Positions 24,083 to 34,499 are shown, counted from the first letter of the stretch. The stretch is DNA of 64,000 nt from Niveibacterium microcysteis (GCF_017161445.1 NZ_CP071060.1:1922001-1986000); one strand, 5' to 3'. Notes: generated from the sequence alone by a model not told the origin. Program-made: numbers and translations.

Positions 24083-26197
24083 TCAGCGTGTCGGCTGGAA
24101 GGCCGGATCGCCCATCTGCCAGAGGAAGAACGACCACACGTCCGCCGTTTCATCGAGCGCCTGCCCGACGTTCGAGCCGATGCCGTGGCCGGCGTCGTAA
24201 TCGACGCGCAGAATCACCGGTTTCCCGTTCGGGTTGGCGGTTTGCAGCCGTGCGGCGAATTTTCCGGGCAGCCATGCGTCAACGCGTGGATCGTTCGCAC
24301 CGGTGGTGACGATGACGGCCGGGTAAGCCACACCATCCTTCACGCGGTGGTACGGGCTGATCGCATACATCGACTTGAAGTGGTCCGGGTTCTTGACGGT
24401 GCCGAACTCTTCGATGTTGGGCGGGCCATTCGGCGTGGTTTCCATCCGCAGCATGTCTGAAATGCCCACTGCGCTCTGCGCCGCGGCCAGCAGATCCGGG
24501 CGTTGTGTGATAGTGCCGCCAATCGTGATGCCGCCGGCGCTGCCACCAACGCCCGCCAGCGTTGCGGGTGAGGTGTAGTGGTTCGCGATCAGCCATTCCG
24601 CGCAGGCGATGAAGTCGCTGACGGTGTTCTGCTTGGTCTGGATGTAGCCGCCCTGGTGCCAGTCTTCGCCCAGTTCGCCGCCGCCGCGTACATGGCAGAC
24701 TGCCTGCACGCCGCCGCGCTCCAACCACGCAAGCCGGGTAGCGGCGAAGCGTGGTTCCATCGAGATACCGTAGGCGCCGTAACCAGACAGGATGGTCGGG
24801 CGCTTGCCGTCATGCGCGACGTTCTTCTGCGACAGGATCGACAGCGGCACCATCGTGCCGTCATGGCTCTTGACCATTACGCGCTGGGCTTCGACGCCCG
24901 AGGTATCGACCTTGAGCGGCTTCTGCAAGCTGGTCGATTCTGCGCGTTTGCCCGTGATCTTCAAGACTTGAGCCGGGCGCGTCCAGCCTTCCAGGCGCAC
25001 AAGCACGCTGCCGTCGTTCCCGGGGCTGATCTCACGCACCGTGCCGTCGAAGGGAAGTGCGACGCTGCTGACCTTGCCGGACTTGTCCACTTTGAACAGG
25101 CGGCTCACGCCACCATCCAGGGCTTTCACGAAGACGGCGTCCTTGGCGGCGATCGGGGCTTGCAGCACGGCGTCGCTCGCGGGCATCGCAACCGTGGCCT
25201 TGCCGCTGGCGAGATCGAACTTGAGCAATTCGCGGCGCGAAGCCCGTTTCTGCGTGACCGCATAGACCGAGGAGCCCGACAGCACGGCATGGGTGACCTT
25301 GTCGTCCGGGCCGATGATGCGGCGCCATGGTGTGTCGCCGGTTTTCACCGTCTCAAGCGGGGCGATCCAGTAGGAGCGATTGACCGAGTCGCCATGCAAT
25401 ACCTCGGCCAGCACCCACTTCGACCCCTTCGAAGTACTCAGATACGGAAGGTCGGCAAGGCCGAATTCGCGCGACGGCGTGGCGCCCCAGCCGAACACGG
25501 CCACATCCTTGGCCGGATCGTTGCCCAGGTGGTGCAGGAAGACGGCGCTCTTGTTGTAACGCTCGTCGGCGGGGTGGCGGTTGTAGTAGAAGCTCTTGCC
25601 ATCCGGTAGCCAGGCAATGCCCGGCTCGTTGAGGCCGGCGCGGTCGATCGCGTCGCCGAGCAGCTTGCCGGTTGCGACATCGATGATGCGCAGTACGCTG
25701 TTCTCCGAGCCACCCATCGAAATGCCCACGGCAAGCAGCTTGCCGTCGGGCGATGCGCTGTACCAGTCGATTGCGTGATGGCCACCTTCGCCCGGCATTG
25801 AATCCGGGTCAAGCAGCAGGCGCTCGGCGCCGTCGCTACCCTTGCGCACCCAAAGCTTGCGGGCGTTTTCGCCGGGTGCCCGCTTCAGGTAGAAGACCTT
25901 GCCGGCAGCTTGCTCATAGCCGCCGGTGATTTCGCCGAGATCAGCCAGTTCGCCGAGGCGCTTGCGCAGCGCGTCGCGGCCAGGGATCTTGGTCAGCACG
26001 CCGTTGGCGTAGTCGGCCTGCGCCTTGAGCCAGGTCTGGAACTCCGGCGACTTCATGTCCTCCATCCAGCGATACGGATCGACGACGGTCACGCCGTGAT
26101 AGACGTCGGTGACGGGGATCTGTGGCGTTGCCGGTGCAGCGGCGAACGAGAGGGCGGGCAGCGCGATCAGCGCGGCAGCGAGGGCGTGGTGTCGCAT
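24083..26197 (-). CDS. Secreted prolyl oligopeptidase (family S9A)
   Basis: The ATG at 26197 has AAGGAGA upstream and begins a signal peptide (MRHHALAAALIALPALSFAA); the mature protein is periplasmic or exported. The 704-residue length fits the S9A family. A beta-propeller fills the first part and the hydrolase domain the last. The nucleophile is in GVGGSAGGITIG, the aspartate in GANDPRVDAW and the histidine in DAGHGIGSN. It cuts short peptides after proline. It is a single gene with a hairpin behind it. Confidence 0.92.
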   Translation of the reverse strand: MRHHALAAALIALPALSFAAAPATPQIPVTDVYHGVTVVDPYRWMEDMKSPEFQTWLKAQADYANGVLTKIPGRDALRKRLGELADLGEITGGYEQAAGKVFYLKRAPGENARKLWVRKGSDGAERLLLDPDSMPGEGGHHAIDWYSASPDGKLLAVGISMGGSENSVLRIIDVATGKLLGDAIDRAGLNEPGIAWLPDGKSFYYNRHPADERYNKSAVFLHHLGNDPAKDVAVFGWGATPSREFGLADLPYLSTSKGSKWVLAEVLHGDSVNRSYWIAPLETVKTGDTPWRRIIGPDDKVTHAVLSGSSVYAVTQKRASRRELLKFDLASGKATVAMPASDAVLQAPIAAKDAVFVKALDGGVSRLFKVDKSGKVSSVALPFDGTVREISPGNDGSVLVRLEGWTRPAQVLKITGKRAESTSLQKPLKVDTSGVEAQRVMVKSHDGTMVPLSILSQKNVAHDGKRPTILSGYGAYGISMEPRFAATRLAWLERGGVQAVCHVRGGGELGEDWHQGGYIQTKQNTVSDFIACAEWLIANHYTSPATLAGVGGSAGGITIGGTITQRPDLLAAAQSAVGISDMLRMETTPNGPPNIEEFGTVKNPDHFKSMYAISPYHRVKDGVAYPAVIVTTGANDPRVDAWLPGKFAARLQTANPNGKPVILRVDYDAGHGIGSNVGQALDETADVWSFFLWQMGDPAFQPTR

Positions 26198-26303
26198 CGT
26201 CTCTCCTTGTGGGATGGCTCGGCGCGGGCTGCGCCGGCGGCAAGGGGGCAATGCTACGACAGGCGCGCGCTGGCTGGATGTCGTTATGTATCGGGTGGTG
26301 TGC

Positions 26304-27365
26304 TCAGCGGGCAACGCCCAGCAGTTCGTCGATATGCGCGAGCGCCGAGTCGTCCTTCACGACTTGGCGCAGCCAATCGTGCAGTGGCATGTTGGCCCAA
26401 CTGGCGGCCTTGTCGGCCAGGTAGGCGACCGGGCTGTGCGGTTCGGTCTGCCGGAAGTACTCGGCCACCTGCGTGAGCATCACGACCGCGTCGGCGCGCG
26501 TCATCGCGCCCGCTTGCCGCGGGGCGTGGTGGGCCACTGGTGCGTGTGCCGTATGCGCCGGTGCGTCGTTGGCGGGCGCTTGGCTGACGAGGGCGCCGGT
26601 GTTGCCGCCGCGCTCAAGGATCAGACGGCTGACCAGGTGGTGGATGCGCTCATGCAGTTCGCGCAACAGGCGGAATGACGGCGCGTCGGCACCCAACACG
26701 GTATCGGCGGCGCGATCCAGCGCGCGGATCGCCTGGTCGAGCGCATCGAGTGCGTCGCGCGTCGCATCAAGGCGGGAAAGCGGCGTGCTGCGCGCCGCAG
26801 CGTCCCAAGCGACGGCCAGGGCCGCGTGTTCGTGTGGCTCGCTGTCTTCACCGCGTGCGCCTGCGGCACGGGCACGTTCGTGGTCGTCCCAACTGAGCGC
26901 GCCACCGTCGCCTTGCAGCAGGGGCGCGGTCTTGAGCACATCGAGTGCGCGCTGGATCAGCCAGCCGAGTGCGCCGGCACGTTCTTCGGCATCCCCGCCT
27001 TCGGGTAGCGGGTGCAGCGTGTCGGGATAGGCGTCGAGCAGGCCGGCCGCGAGTTGCAGGCCTTCGGCGAGCCCGCCAAAACCCTGCAGGCGGCCATTCG
27101 CTTCGGCGTAACGGGCGGCTACGCGCAGATCCTTGGTACGTTGGGTCAGCAGGTTGGTGGCGATATCGATGACGCGGCGCCAGTCTGCGACTTTCAGTGT
27201 GGTGACCCATTCCCCCTGATCCAGGGACGGATCGTCTTCCCGGCGGGCCTCGTCGAGGGCGTCGAATTCCGTGGAAAAGGACATGTCCTCGCCGGTGCTG
27301 CTATGGCCCGGCAGGGGGGCAAGCAGCGGGGCCAACAGGGCGGCGTGGTCGAGTGGTGCGCTCAT
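26304..27365 (-). CDS. tssA: Type VI secretion TssA-like protein (ImpA N-terminal domain), orphan
   Basis: A 353-residue protein with an ImpA N-terminal domain: SFSTEFDALDEARREDDPSL, then ADWRRVIDIATNLLTQRTKD and YPDTLHPLP, all typical of TssA. The C-terminal part has the short TRADAVVMLTQVAEYFRQTE domain, ending PLHDWLRQVV as in the family. TssA caps the growing type VI sheath and recruits baseplate parts. No other type VI gene lies nearby, so it is an orphan or serves a distant cluster. A stable hairpin covers its ribosome site. Confidence 0.88.
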   Translation of the reverse strand: MSAPLDHAALLAPLLAPLPGHSSTGEDMSFSTEFDALDEARREDDPSLDQGEWVTTLKVADWRRVIDIATNLLTQRTKDLRVAARYAEANGRLQGFGGLAEGLQLAAGLLDAYPDTLHPLPEGGDAEERAGALGWLIQRALDVLKTAPLLQGDGGALSWDDHERARAAGARGEDSEPHEHAALAVAWDAAARSTPLSRLDATRDALDALDQAIRALDRAADTVLGADAPSFRLLRELHERIHHLVSRLILERGGNTGALVSQAPANDAPAHTAHAPVAHHAPRQAGAMTRADAVVMLTQVAEYFRQTEPHSPVAYLADKAASWANMPLHDWLRQVVKDDSALAHIDELLGVAR

Positions 27366-27370
27366 GGGTC

Positions 27371-27396
27371 GAATCTCCGGGTAGTCCCGGAGATTC
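27371..27396 (-). promoter_or_regulatory. Hairpin covering the tssA ribosome-binding site
   Basis: An 11-base-pair perfect stem (GAATCTCCGGG / CCCGGAGATTC) with a four-base loop ends 6 bases before the tssA start. Its 3' arm contains the GGAG ribosome site, so the folded leader would hide it. It may instead act as a terminator of the RNA arriving from upstream, but there is no T-run. Confidence 0.55.
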
Positions 27397-27448
27397 TAAT
27401 GTCATGCCGATGCACGCCCCCGTGATGCCATTCGCATTGCGCGCCGAA

Positions 27449-30400
27449 TCACGCGTGTGCGGGCCTGGGTTTGGCGAAACGCGCGCGCAGGTCTTCGAAG
27501 CCGAGGTAGATCACCGGCGTGATGAACAGCGTGATCAGCTGTGAAAAGACCAGGCCGCCCACCACGGAGACGCCGAGCGGCTGACGCAGTTCAGCGCCGG
27601 CACCGATCCCGAGTGCGATCGGCAGTGCGCCGGCCATTGCCGCGAGCGTGGTCATCGTGATCGGCCGGAAGCGGAGCGCGCACGCTTGCCGGATCGCCTC
27701 CAGCGGCGAGGCACCGGCGCGCTGAGCCTCAAGGGCAAAGTCGATCATCATGATCGCATTCTTCTTCACGATACCGATCAGCAGCACGATGCCGATACTG
27801 GCGATGATCGTCAGCTCCATGCCGAACAGCCGCAGGGTGAGCAGCGCACCGACGGCGGCTGAAGGCAGCCCGGCGAGAATCGTGATCGGGTGGATGTAGC
27901 TTTCGTACAGCACGCCCAGCAACACGTAGATGACAAGGATCGCCGCGCCGATCAGCACCACCTGTGCGCCTTGCGACTGCTGGAAGGCCGCCGCGTCACC
28001 GGCGAACGAGGTCAGGATGCCCGATGGCAGGCCGATGCGGTGCTCGGCGTCGCGAATGTGGCGCGTCGCTTCACCCAGCGCCGCGCCCGGGGCAAGGTTG
28101 AACGACACGGTTACCGCCTGCATCTGGCCCTGATGGTTGACCGAGGTCGGGCCAGCGACCCGCTTGACCTCGATCAGGTTGGCCATCGGCACCATTGCGC
28201 CCGCGCTGTTCCTGACTTGCAGCCTTCCCAACGTGCGCTCGTCCTGCCGGAAGGCCTGTGCGAGTTCGAGGATCACCTTGTAGTCGCCCGAAGATGTGTA
28301 GATCGTCGAAACCTGCCGCTCGCCGAACGCGCTGTAGAGCGTGGTGCGCACGTCCGCGAGGGCTACGCCGTAGAGGTTCGCTCGCTCGCGGTTGATTTCG
28401 ACCTGCGCATTGAGGCCCTTGAGCTGCGAGTCTGTCGTGACGTCGCGGAACAATGGATCGGCCATCAAGGCCTGTTTCAGGCGGTCCGCCCAGGCGGTGA
28501 GCTCCTCGCCCCCGACACTCTGCATGACGTACTGGAACTGGCTGCGCGACTGGCGTCCGCCCAGGCGCAGGTTCTGGATCGGCGTGAAGTAAACATCGAC
28601 CCCCGGAATTCCTCGCACCTTTTGCCGCAGGCGTTCGATAACCGCCGGCATCGCTTCACGCTCACCGCGCGGTTTGAGCCGCAGCCACATGCGGGCGCCA
28701 GACTCGCTGACGGCGGCTGAATAGCCCTCGACGGCCGCGTCGCCGCCGATCGTCTTCATCAAGGTTTCGCCATGTTTGAGCAGCGCTTCGAACGATGCGT
28801 CGGTGGCGGCGTCCGCGTTGACCATCACCAGACCGGTGTCTTCCTGCGGGAAGAAGCCTTTGGGGCTCGCGGCGAACAGCCAGACGCTTGCGATCAGCGT
28901 GGCAAGTGCGCCGAGCAGCACCAGCTTGCGATGCGCCAGTGCGCGATCCAACCCGCGGCGATAGCTGGCGAGCACCCGCTCGAACGCGTGTTCGAAGGCA
29001 TTGAGCCAAGCATGCTGCGTTTGCTCCGATTCCCGCCGCATGAAGCGCGCACCCATCAGCGGAATCAGCGTCAATGACACGACCGCGGAGACCAGCACTG
29101 CGAGCGACACGACGACGGCGAACTCGTGGAAGAGCAGGCCGATCACGCCAGGCATGAAGAAGATCGGGATGAATACCGCCACCAGCGAAATCGATATCGA
29201 CACGATCGTGAAGCTCACTTCGCGCGCGCCGGTGATGGCCGCCTGCAGTGGTGCCATGCCATCTTCGATGTGACGGACGATGTTCTCGAGCACCACGATC
29301 GCGTCGTCCACGACGAGGCCAACCGCCAGCGTGAGCCCCAACAGCGAGATGTTGTCGAGGCTGTAGCCCAGCACGTACATCAGGCCCAGCGTGCCAACCA
29401 GCGAGATCGGCAGCGTGACCGACGGAATCAGCGTGGCGGCCGCGTGGCGCAGGAAGATGAACATGACGAGTACGACCAGCGCGATCGTGCCGAGCATCGT
29501 CAGCTTCACGTCGTGGATCGCGTCGCGCACCGACTGCGAACGATCGTTGATGATCTGGATGCTGACCGAGGCGGGCATCTGGGCCTGCAGCCGTGGGAGC
29601 ATCGCGCGGATGGCGTCGACCGTGGCGACGGTGTTTGCGTCGGGTTGCTTCTGCACGCCGATCACGATCGAGCGCTGGCCATCCGCCCAGCTTGCGTTGG
29701 TGGCCGTCTCGACACTGTCGATGACGGTAGCGACTTCCGAGAGCCGCACTGGCTGGCCGTTGCGGGTTGCGATGATGAGCGGCGCGAACTCCGACGCGTG
29801 ACGCAGTTGCCGGTTGGCGTCGATCGTCAGCGTCTGTGCCGGCCCACGCAGTACGCCAAGCGGCGTATTGGTGTTTGCGTCGTGGATTGCGCTGGCAAGC
29901 TGGTCGAGCGTGAGGCCGCGGGCGGCGAGCTTGTCCGGGTCCGCCTGAACCCGAACGGCAAATTTCTTCTGACCGAAGTTGGAAACCTGCGCAACGCCTT
30001 CGATGGTCGAGAGCGCTGGCGCGACGAGGTTGTCGGTGTAGTCGTTGAGCTGTGCGAGCGAGAGCGATGGCGCAGTCAGCGCCATGATGAGAATCGGCGC
30101 ATCAGCCGGGTTCACCTTGCGATAGGAAGGCAGCGTGCTCATCTCGGTCGGGAGCGAGCGCTGCGCTCGCAGCAGGGCCGCCTGCACATCCCCGGCCGCG
30201 GCATCGATGTTGCGGTTCTGCGCAAATTCGAGCGTGATCGAGGTTGAGCCCTGGGTGTTGCTCGAACTCATCGTGACCAGCCCTGCGATCGTCGAGAACT
30301 GCTTCTCGAGCGGCGTCGCAACGGAGGTGGCCATGGTCTCCGGACTGGCGCCGGGCAGCGAGGCGCTGACGCTGATGGTCGGCGTGTCGTAGCTGGGCAG

Positions 30401-30508
30401 CGCCGCAACCGGCAGATACGCGTAGCCCAGCAGGCCGGCAACGACGGCCGAGATCGACAGCAGGACGGTCATCACCGGCCTGCGGATGCAAAGCTCCGAA
30501 ATGTTCAT
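27449..30508 (-). CDS. RND efflux pump, inner-membrane transporter
   Basis: A 1019-residue HAE-1 type RND transporter (MdtC/MuxC-like). It has the start MNISELCIRRPVMTVLL, twelve membrane helices and two periplasmic loops. Proton-relay residues are visible in helix 4 (VVDDAIVVLENIVR) and helix 10 (VKKNAIMMIDFALE). It exports drugs or other toxic compounds using the proton gradient. The start overlaps the stop of the adaptor gene by four bases. No outer-membrane gene is adjacent, so a TolC-type channel elsewhere must be used. Confidence 0.93.
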   Translation of the reverse strand: MNISELCIRRPVMTVLLSISAVVAGLLGYAYLPVAALPSYDTPTISVSASLPGASPETMATSVATPLEKQFSTIAGLVTMSSSNTQGSTSITLEFAQNRNIDAAAGDVQAALLRAQRSLPTEMSTLPSYRKVNPADAPILIMALTAPSLSLAQLNDYTDNLVAPALSTIEGVAQVSNFGQKKFAVRVQADPDKLAARGLTLDQLASAIHDANTNTPLGVLRGPAQTLTIDANRQLRHASEFAPLIIATRNGQPVRLSEVATVIDSVETATNASWADGQRSIVIGVQKQPDANTVATVDAIRAMLPRLQAQMPASVSIQIINDRSQSVRDAIHDVKLTMLGTIALVVLVMFIFLRHAAATLIPSVTLPISLVGTLGLMYVLGYSLDNISLLGLTLAVGLVVDDAIVVLENIVRHIEDGMAPLQAAITGAREVSFTIVSISISLVAVFIPIFFMPGVIGLLFHEFAVVVSLAVLVSAVVSLTLIPLMGARFMRRESEQTQHAWLNAFEHAFERVLASYRRGLDRALAHRKLVLLGALATLIASVWLFAASPKGFFPQEDTGLVMVNADAATDASFEALLKHGETLMKTIGGDAAVEGYSAAVSESGARMWLRLKPRGEREAMPAVIERLRQKVRGIPGVDVYFTPIQNLRLGGRQSRSQFQYVMQSVGGEELTAWADRLKQALMADPLFRDVTTDSQLKGLNAQVEINRERANLYGVALADVRTTLYSAFGERQVSTIYTSSGDYKVILELAQAFRQDERTLGRLQVRNSAGAMVPMANLIEVKRVAGPTSVNHQGQMQAVTVSFNLAPGAALGEATRHIRDAEHRIGLPSGILTSFAGDAAAFQQSQGAQVVLIGAAILVIYVLLGVLYESYIHPITILAGLPSAAVGALLTLRLFGMELTIIASIGIVLLIGIVKKNAIMMIDFALEAQRAGASPLEAIRQACALRFRPITMTTLAAMAGALPIALGIGAGAELRQPLGVSVVGGLVFSQLITLFITPVIYLGFEDLRARFAKPRPAHA

Positions 30509-31632
30509 CGCTTGGCACCTGCCGCCGGGCTGGACTTGTCAGCATCCTTCAGTTTGGAGCCCGGGCGCAGGTTTTGGCCGCCGACCAGCACGATCTGTGC
30601 GCCGGCTTCGATGCCATCAATCACGGCGATCCGCTCGTCCTGGTAGAGGATCTTCACCGGGATTGCTTTGGCGCGCTGGGTTGCGTCCATCACGTACACG
30701 AACTGCCCTTCGGGCCCGACCTGGATCGCCTGCAAGGGCGCCGTCGGCGCGTCGACGTAGCTGTCCAGCGTGAGCGTGACGGTCACCTGTGCGCCGGGCC
30801 ATAGCGTTTGTCCGGCGTTATCGAAACGCGCCTTGACGCGGATGCCACCGGATGTGCTGTCCACGGTGCTGTCGATGAAGCTGAGCTGGCCCGTCACCGT
30901 GCGACCCGATTCGTGTGCGCTGACGCTCACCGGCCCGCGCGCCTGCGCGGCGCGCAGCCGTGCAAGTTGCGTTTCAGGCAATGTGAAACTGACATCGATC
31001 GGGTTGAGTTGCGTAAGGGTCGTCAGCGCTTGTGCGCTGCTCGGCTGCACCAGGCTGCCAACACGGACGTTGATCAGGCCGACCCGACCCGCCTGCGGTG
31101 CGGCGATCACGCCGTAGTCGACTGCCACCTGGGCCTCGGCGACGGCGGCGCGATTGGCCGCCACAGTCGCTTGCAGGGCATCGACGTTGCTGGTGCTGCC
31201 GTCGACCACGCCTTGCGATACAAACCCGCGAGTCTTCAACTCGACGTTGCGCGCCAGAGTGCGCCGGGCATCGGCCAGCAGGGCCTCGTCGCGAAGGGCT
31301 TGGGCCTTGAGTTTGTCGAGTGCAGCGCGTTCCGCGCGACCATCGAGCCGAAAGAGCGGAGTGCCGGCCGCAACGGTGTCGCCTTCCTTGACGAGCACCT
31401 CGCGAATCGTGCTCGCGATTTGCGCGCGCACCTCGACGGTGCTGACCGGGGTGACGAAACCGCTGGTCTCGAACATCACCGGAACCGTGCGGCGCTCGAC
31501 CGCGGCGAAGCGCACGCTGATCGTCGGTTCGCTACTCTTGGCGTTTGCCGTCGGGGCCGGTTTGAAATAGGCATAGCCTGCGATGCCGGCTGCCAGGGCA
31601 AGCGCCGCGATCAGGATTTTCTTGTTGTGCAT
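30505..31632 (-). CDS. RND efflux pump periplasmic adaptor (membrane fusion protein)
   Basis: A 375-residue adaptor with an N-terminal membrane anchor (ILIAALALAAGIAGYAYF). A biotinyl-lipoyl-like region follows (VEVRAQIASTIREVLVKEGD, then VAAGTPLFRLDGRAE), then a coiled-coil hairpin and beta-barrel. It links the inner-membrane pump to an outer-membrane channel. The ATG at 31632 is chosen because it gives the normal start of the family; the frame continues upstream and no clear ribosome site is visible. Confidence 0.9.
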   Translation of the reverse strand: MHNKKILIAALALAAGIAGYAYFKPAPTANAKSSEPTISVRFAAVERRTVPVMFETSGFVTPVSTVEVRAQIASTIREVLVKEGDTVAAGTPLFRLDGRAERAALDKLKAQALRDEALLADARRTLARNVELKTRGFVSQGVVDGSTSNVDALQATVAANRAAVAEAQVAVDYGVIAAPQAGRVGLINVRVGSLVQPSSAQALTTLTQLNPIDVSFTLPETQLARLRAAQARGPVSVSAHESGRTVTGQLSFIDSTVDSTSGGIRVKARFDNAGQTLWPGAQVTVTLTLDSYVDAPTAPLQAIQVGPEGQFVYVMDATQRAKAIPVKILYQDERIAVIDGIEAGAQIVLVGGQNLRPGSKLKDADKSSPAAGAKR

Positions 31633-31985
31633 GGGGGTCGGTGTCGCGAAAAAGGTACGCCCGGAAAGCGCCGGGGCATTGCATTTTGCCAGCGCAGACG
31701 GCGTGCCGATGTGACTCTCGGTAATTGAGTTGGTTCGCAATGTAACGATCCGGCCGTTGCGCGGATAGCACGCCTTGGTGCGGTGCCGCGAAATCGGCGA
31801 TAATTCAGCGCTTGGCCAGCGCGACGTTCGTGGCGCGGCCTGCAGTGCAAGGCCACGGCCACCCTCAAAGGCGGGGGCTGTTCGTGGCGCGGGGGGACGC
31901 ATGGCCGTGCAGCACGCGGTAATGCGACGCGCATCAGCCTTGCCGACAATACATCCAACGACCCAATCCTGAGGAAGCAACAGTC

Positions 31986-33233
31986 ATGAGCGCCCAGTCT
32001 TTGATCACGGTCCCGGCCGGCGGCCAGAAAATCATTCCCGGTCAGCCGACTCCCAACAACCCGATCATTCCGTTCATCGAGGGGGACGGTATCGGTGTCG
32101 ACATCACCCCGGTGATGATCAAGGTGATCGACGCTGCGGTGGCCAAGGCCTACGGCGGCGCGAAGAAGATCCACTGGATGGAGGTCTATGCCGGTGAGAA
32201 GGCGACCGTAAAGTACGGTCCGGATCAGTGGCTGCCGGCTGAAACCTTCCAGGCGCTCAAGGATTACTCGGTCTCGATCAAGGGGCCGATGACCACGCCG
32301 GTCGGCGGTGGCATCCGTTCGCTGAACGTCGCGCTGCGTCAGGAACTCGATCTGTACCAGTGCGTGCGTCCGGTGCAGTACTTCAAGGGCGTGCCGTCGC
32401 CGCTCAAGCAGCCGGAACTGACCAACATGGTCATCTTCCGCGAGAACACCGAAGACATCTACGCCGGTATCGAGTGGCAGGCTGAGTCCGAAGGCGCGAA
32501 GAAGGTCATCAAGTTCCTGACCGAAGAAATGGGCGTCAAGAAGATTCGCTTCCCGGAAACCTCGGGCATCGGCATCAAGCCGGTTTCCAAGCAGGGCACC
32601 GAGCGCCTGGTGCGCGCTGCGCTGCAGTATGTGATCGATAACGATCGCAAGTCGCTGACGATCGTGCACAAGGGCAACATCATGAAGTTCACCGAAGGTG
32701 GCTTCCGTGACTGGGCCTACGCATTGGCGAAGAACGAATTCGGCGCGGTGGAAATCGACGGCGGCCCGTGGTGCAAGTTCACGAACCCGAAGACGGGTCG
32801 TGAAGTGATCGTCAAGGACGCCATCGCCGACGCCTTCCTGCAGCAGATCCTGCTGCGCCCGGCCGAATACGACACCATTGCGACGCTGAACCTGAACGGC
32901 GACTACATTTCCGACGCGCTGGCCGCACAGGTCGGCGGCATCGGTATCGCCCCGGGTGCGAACATCTCCGACAAGTACGCCTGCTTCGAGGCGACCCACG
33001 GCACCGCGCCGAAGTACGCTGGCAAGGACAAGGTGAACCCGGGTTCGCTGATCCTGTCGGCCGAAATGATGCTGCGCCATCTGGGCTGGAAGGAAGCGGC
33101 AGACCTCGTGATCAAAGGCATGGAAGGCGCGATCGCCGCGAAGACCGTGACCTACGACTTCGCCCGCCTGATGGACGGCGCGACCGAAGTGTCGTGCTCG
33201 GCCTTCGGTGACGCGATGATCGCGCAGATGTAA
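31986..33233 (+). CDS. icd: NADP-dependent isocitrate dehydrogenase
   Basis: A 415-residue TCA-cycle enzyme that converts isocitrate to 2-oxoglutarate, carbon dioxide and NADPH. The active-site serine is Ser112 in [13 protein letters not shown], the residue AceK phosphorylates. NADP choice is shown by the lysine and tyrosine in [12 protein letters not shown]. Further catalytic motifs are [15 protein letters not shown] and the lysine region [11 protein letters not shown]. It is divergent from the RND pump and ends at a strong terminator. Confidence 0.97.
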   Translation: MSAQSLITVPAGGQKIIPGQPTPNNPIIPFIEGDGIGVDITPVMIKVIDAAVAKAYGGAKKIHWMEVYAGEKATVKYGPDQWLPAETFQALKDYSVSIKGPMTTPVGGGIRSLNVALRQELDLYQCVRPVQYFKGVPSPLKQPELTNMVIFRENTEDIYAGIEWQAESEGAKKVIKFLTEEMGVKKIRFPETSGIGIKPVSKQGTERLVRAALQYVIDNDRKSLTIVHKGNIMKFTEGGFRDWAYALAKNEFGAVEIDGGPWCKFTNPKTGREVIVKDAIADAFLQQILLRPAEYDTIATLNLNGDYISDALAAQVGGIGIAPGANISDKYACFEATHGTAPKYAGKDKVNPGSLILSAEMMLRHLGWKEAADLVIKGMEGAIAAKTVTYDFARLMDGATEVSCSAFGDAMIAQM

Positions 33234-33256
33234 TCGCTGTCGGTCTCCGACACGCA

Positions 33257-33284
33257 ACGGGCGCCCTGCGGGGCGCCCGTTTTC
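33257..33284 (+). terminator. Terminator of icd
   Basis: A perfect 10-base-pair stem, ACGGGCGCCC-TGCG-GGGCGCCCGT, is followed by a short T-run. It lies 23 bases after the icd stop. Confidence 0.85.
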
Positions 33285-33330
33285 ATTGGTGTGTCCGGAC
33301 CGGCCGAAGGTGGCTTGATATCATTCGGGA

Positions 33331-34020
33331 ATGAACTGGCTTGCGATAGAAACCTCAGGAAACGCCGCGTCGATCGCCTTGCAGGTGGGTGACCGCATCG
33401 AATCGGATGTGTTGGGTACCGGCAACGCCCCGGCCTCCGGCGAAGTGCTCGCCGGCATTGCTGCGCTGCTCGTGCGTGCAGGCGTGACGCTCGATCAACT
33501 CGATGGCATTGCGGTGGGCGTCGGGCCGGGGGCGTTTACGGGTGTGCGTGTTGCCTGCTCGGTGGCTCAAGGCTTGTCGTTGGCGAAGGGGATTCCGGTG
33601 GTGCCGGTGGTGTCACTCGACGCGGTGGCGCAGTCGGAGCCCGCTGACGCGGTGCTGGCGGTGCTCGACGCCCGCATGGGTGAGGTGTACTGGGCGCGCT
33701 ACCGCCGTGACGCTGGCGGCTTGCTGCAACGTGAAGCGATGGGCGTCTGCGCACCCGACGCACTGGCAGTGCCTGACGATGTGCGCTGGACTGTCTGCGG
33801 CGCAGGTTTCACCGAGTATCGCGAACAGTTCTCGCCGGCCTTGCTGGCGCAGCTCGACACTGGCGATATCACGGCCATTGCGAGCGCTGCGCAATTGCTG
33901 ACCTGGCGTGCCGCGATGCAGGTGGAAGCCGTGGCGCCCGAGGCACTGGCGCCGTGCTATGTGCGCGACAAGGTCGCGCTGACGACGGCAGAACGTGTGG
34001 CGAAAGCCTTGAAGGCATGA
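33331..34020 (+). CDS. tsaB: tRNA threonylcarbamoyladenosine biosynthesis protein TsaB
   Basis: A 229-residue ASKHA-fold protein that partners TsaD and TsaE in making the t6A modification of tRNAs reading ANN codons. Typical motifs are LAIETSGNAASIAL near the start and GVGPGAFTGVRVACSVAQGL in the middle. The stop overlaps the start of rimI by ATGA, a very common pairing. Confidence 0.95.
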   Translation: MNWLAIETSGNAASIALQVGDRIESDVLGTGNAPASGEVLAGIAALLVRAGVTLDQLDGIAVGVGPGAFTGVRVACSVAQGLSLAKGIPVVPVVSLDAVAQSEPADAVLAVLDARMGEVYWARYRRDAGGLLQREAMGVCAPDALAVPDDVRWTVCGAGFTEYREQFSPALLAQLDTGDITAIASAAQLLTWRAAMQVEAVAPEALAPCYVRDKVALTTAERVAKALKA

Positions 34021-34481
34021 ACGCTGTGCTGCGGATTCGCCCGATGACCGCCGACGATCTGGACTGGGTCTGCGCGGCCGAATCGGTGTTGCATGCGTTT
34101 CCTTGGACCCGCGGAAATTTCTGCGACTCGCTTGAGGCCGGCCACGCCTGCTGCGTGCTGGAGCGCGACGGCGAACCGCTTGGTTACGCAATCTGCCTGA
34201 AGATCGTCGACGAAGCACATCTGCTCAACATCAGCGTAATGCGGGCGGTGCAGGGGCAGGGCCTTGGGCGCTGGTTCCTGGATGTGCTGGGCCACGGCCT
34301 CTGGGAGCATGGCGCGAGGCAGATGTTTCTCGAAGTGCGGCCCTCCAACGTGGCGGCTCTGCGGCTTTACGAACGTGCCGGCTTCGCGCCGATCGGCCGT
34401 CGGCGCGACTACTACCCCGCGGCGGACGGCCGCCGCGAAGACGCGATCGTCATGCGGCGGGAACTGACATCAGGTGCTTAG
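34017..34481 (+). CDS. rimI: Ribosomal protein S18 alanine N-acetyltransferase
   Basis: A 154-residue GNAT acetyltransferase starting at the ATG that overlaps the tsaB stop. The acetyl-CoA motif is VQGQGLGRWFLD, and LEVRPSNVAALRLYERAGF is the family's characteristic C-terminal segment. It acetylates the N-terminus of ribosomal protein S18. Gene order tsaB-rimI supports the call. Confidence 0.92.
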   Translation: MNAVLRIRPMTADDLDWVCAAESVLHAFPWTRGNFCDSLEAGHACCVLERDGEPLGYAICLKIVDEAHLLNISVMRAVQGQGLGRWFLDVLGHGLWEHGARQMFLEVRPSNVAALRLYERAGFAPIGRRRDYYPAADGRREDAIVMRRELTSGA

Positions 34482-34499
34482 CCGCCCGGGCTGAAGCGC

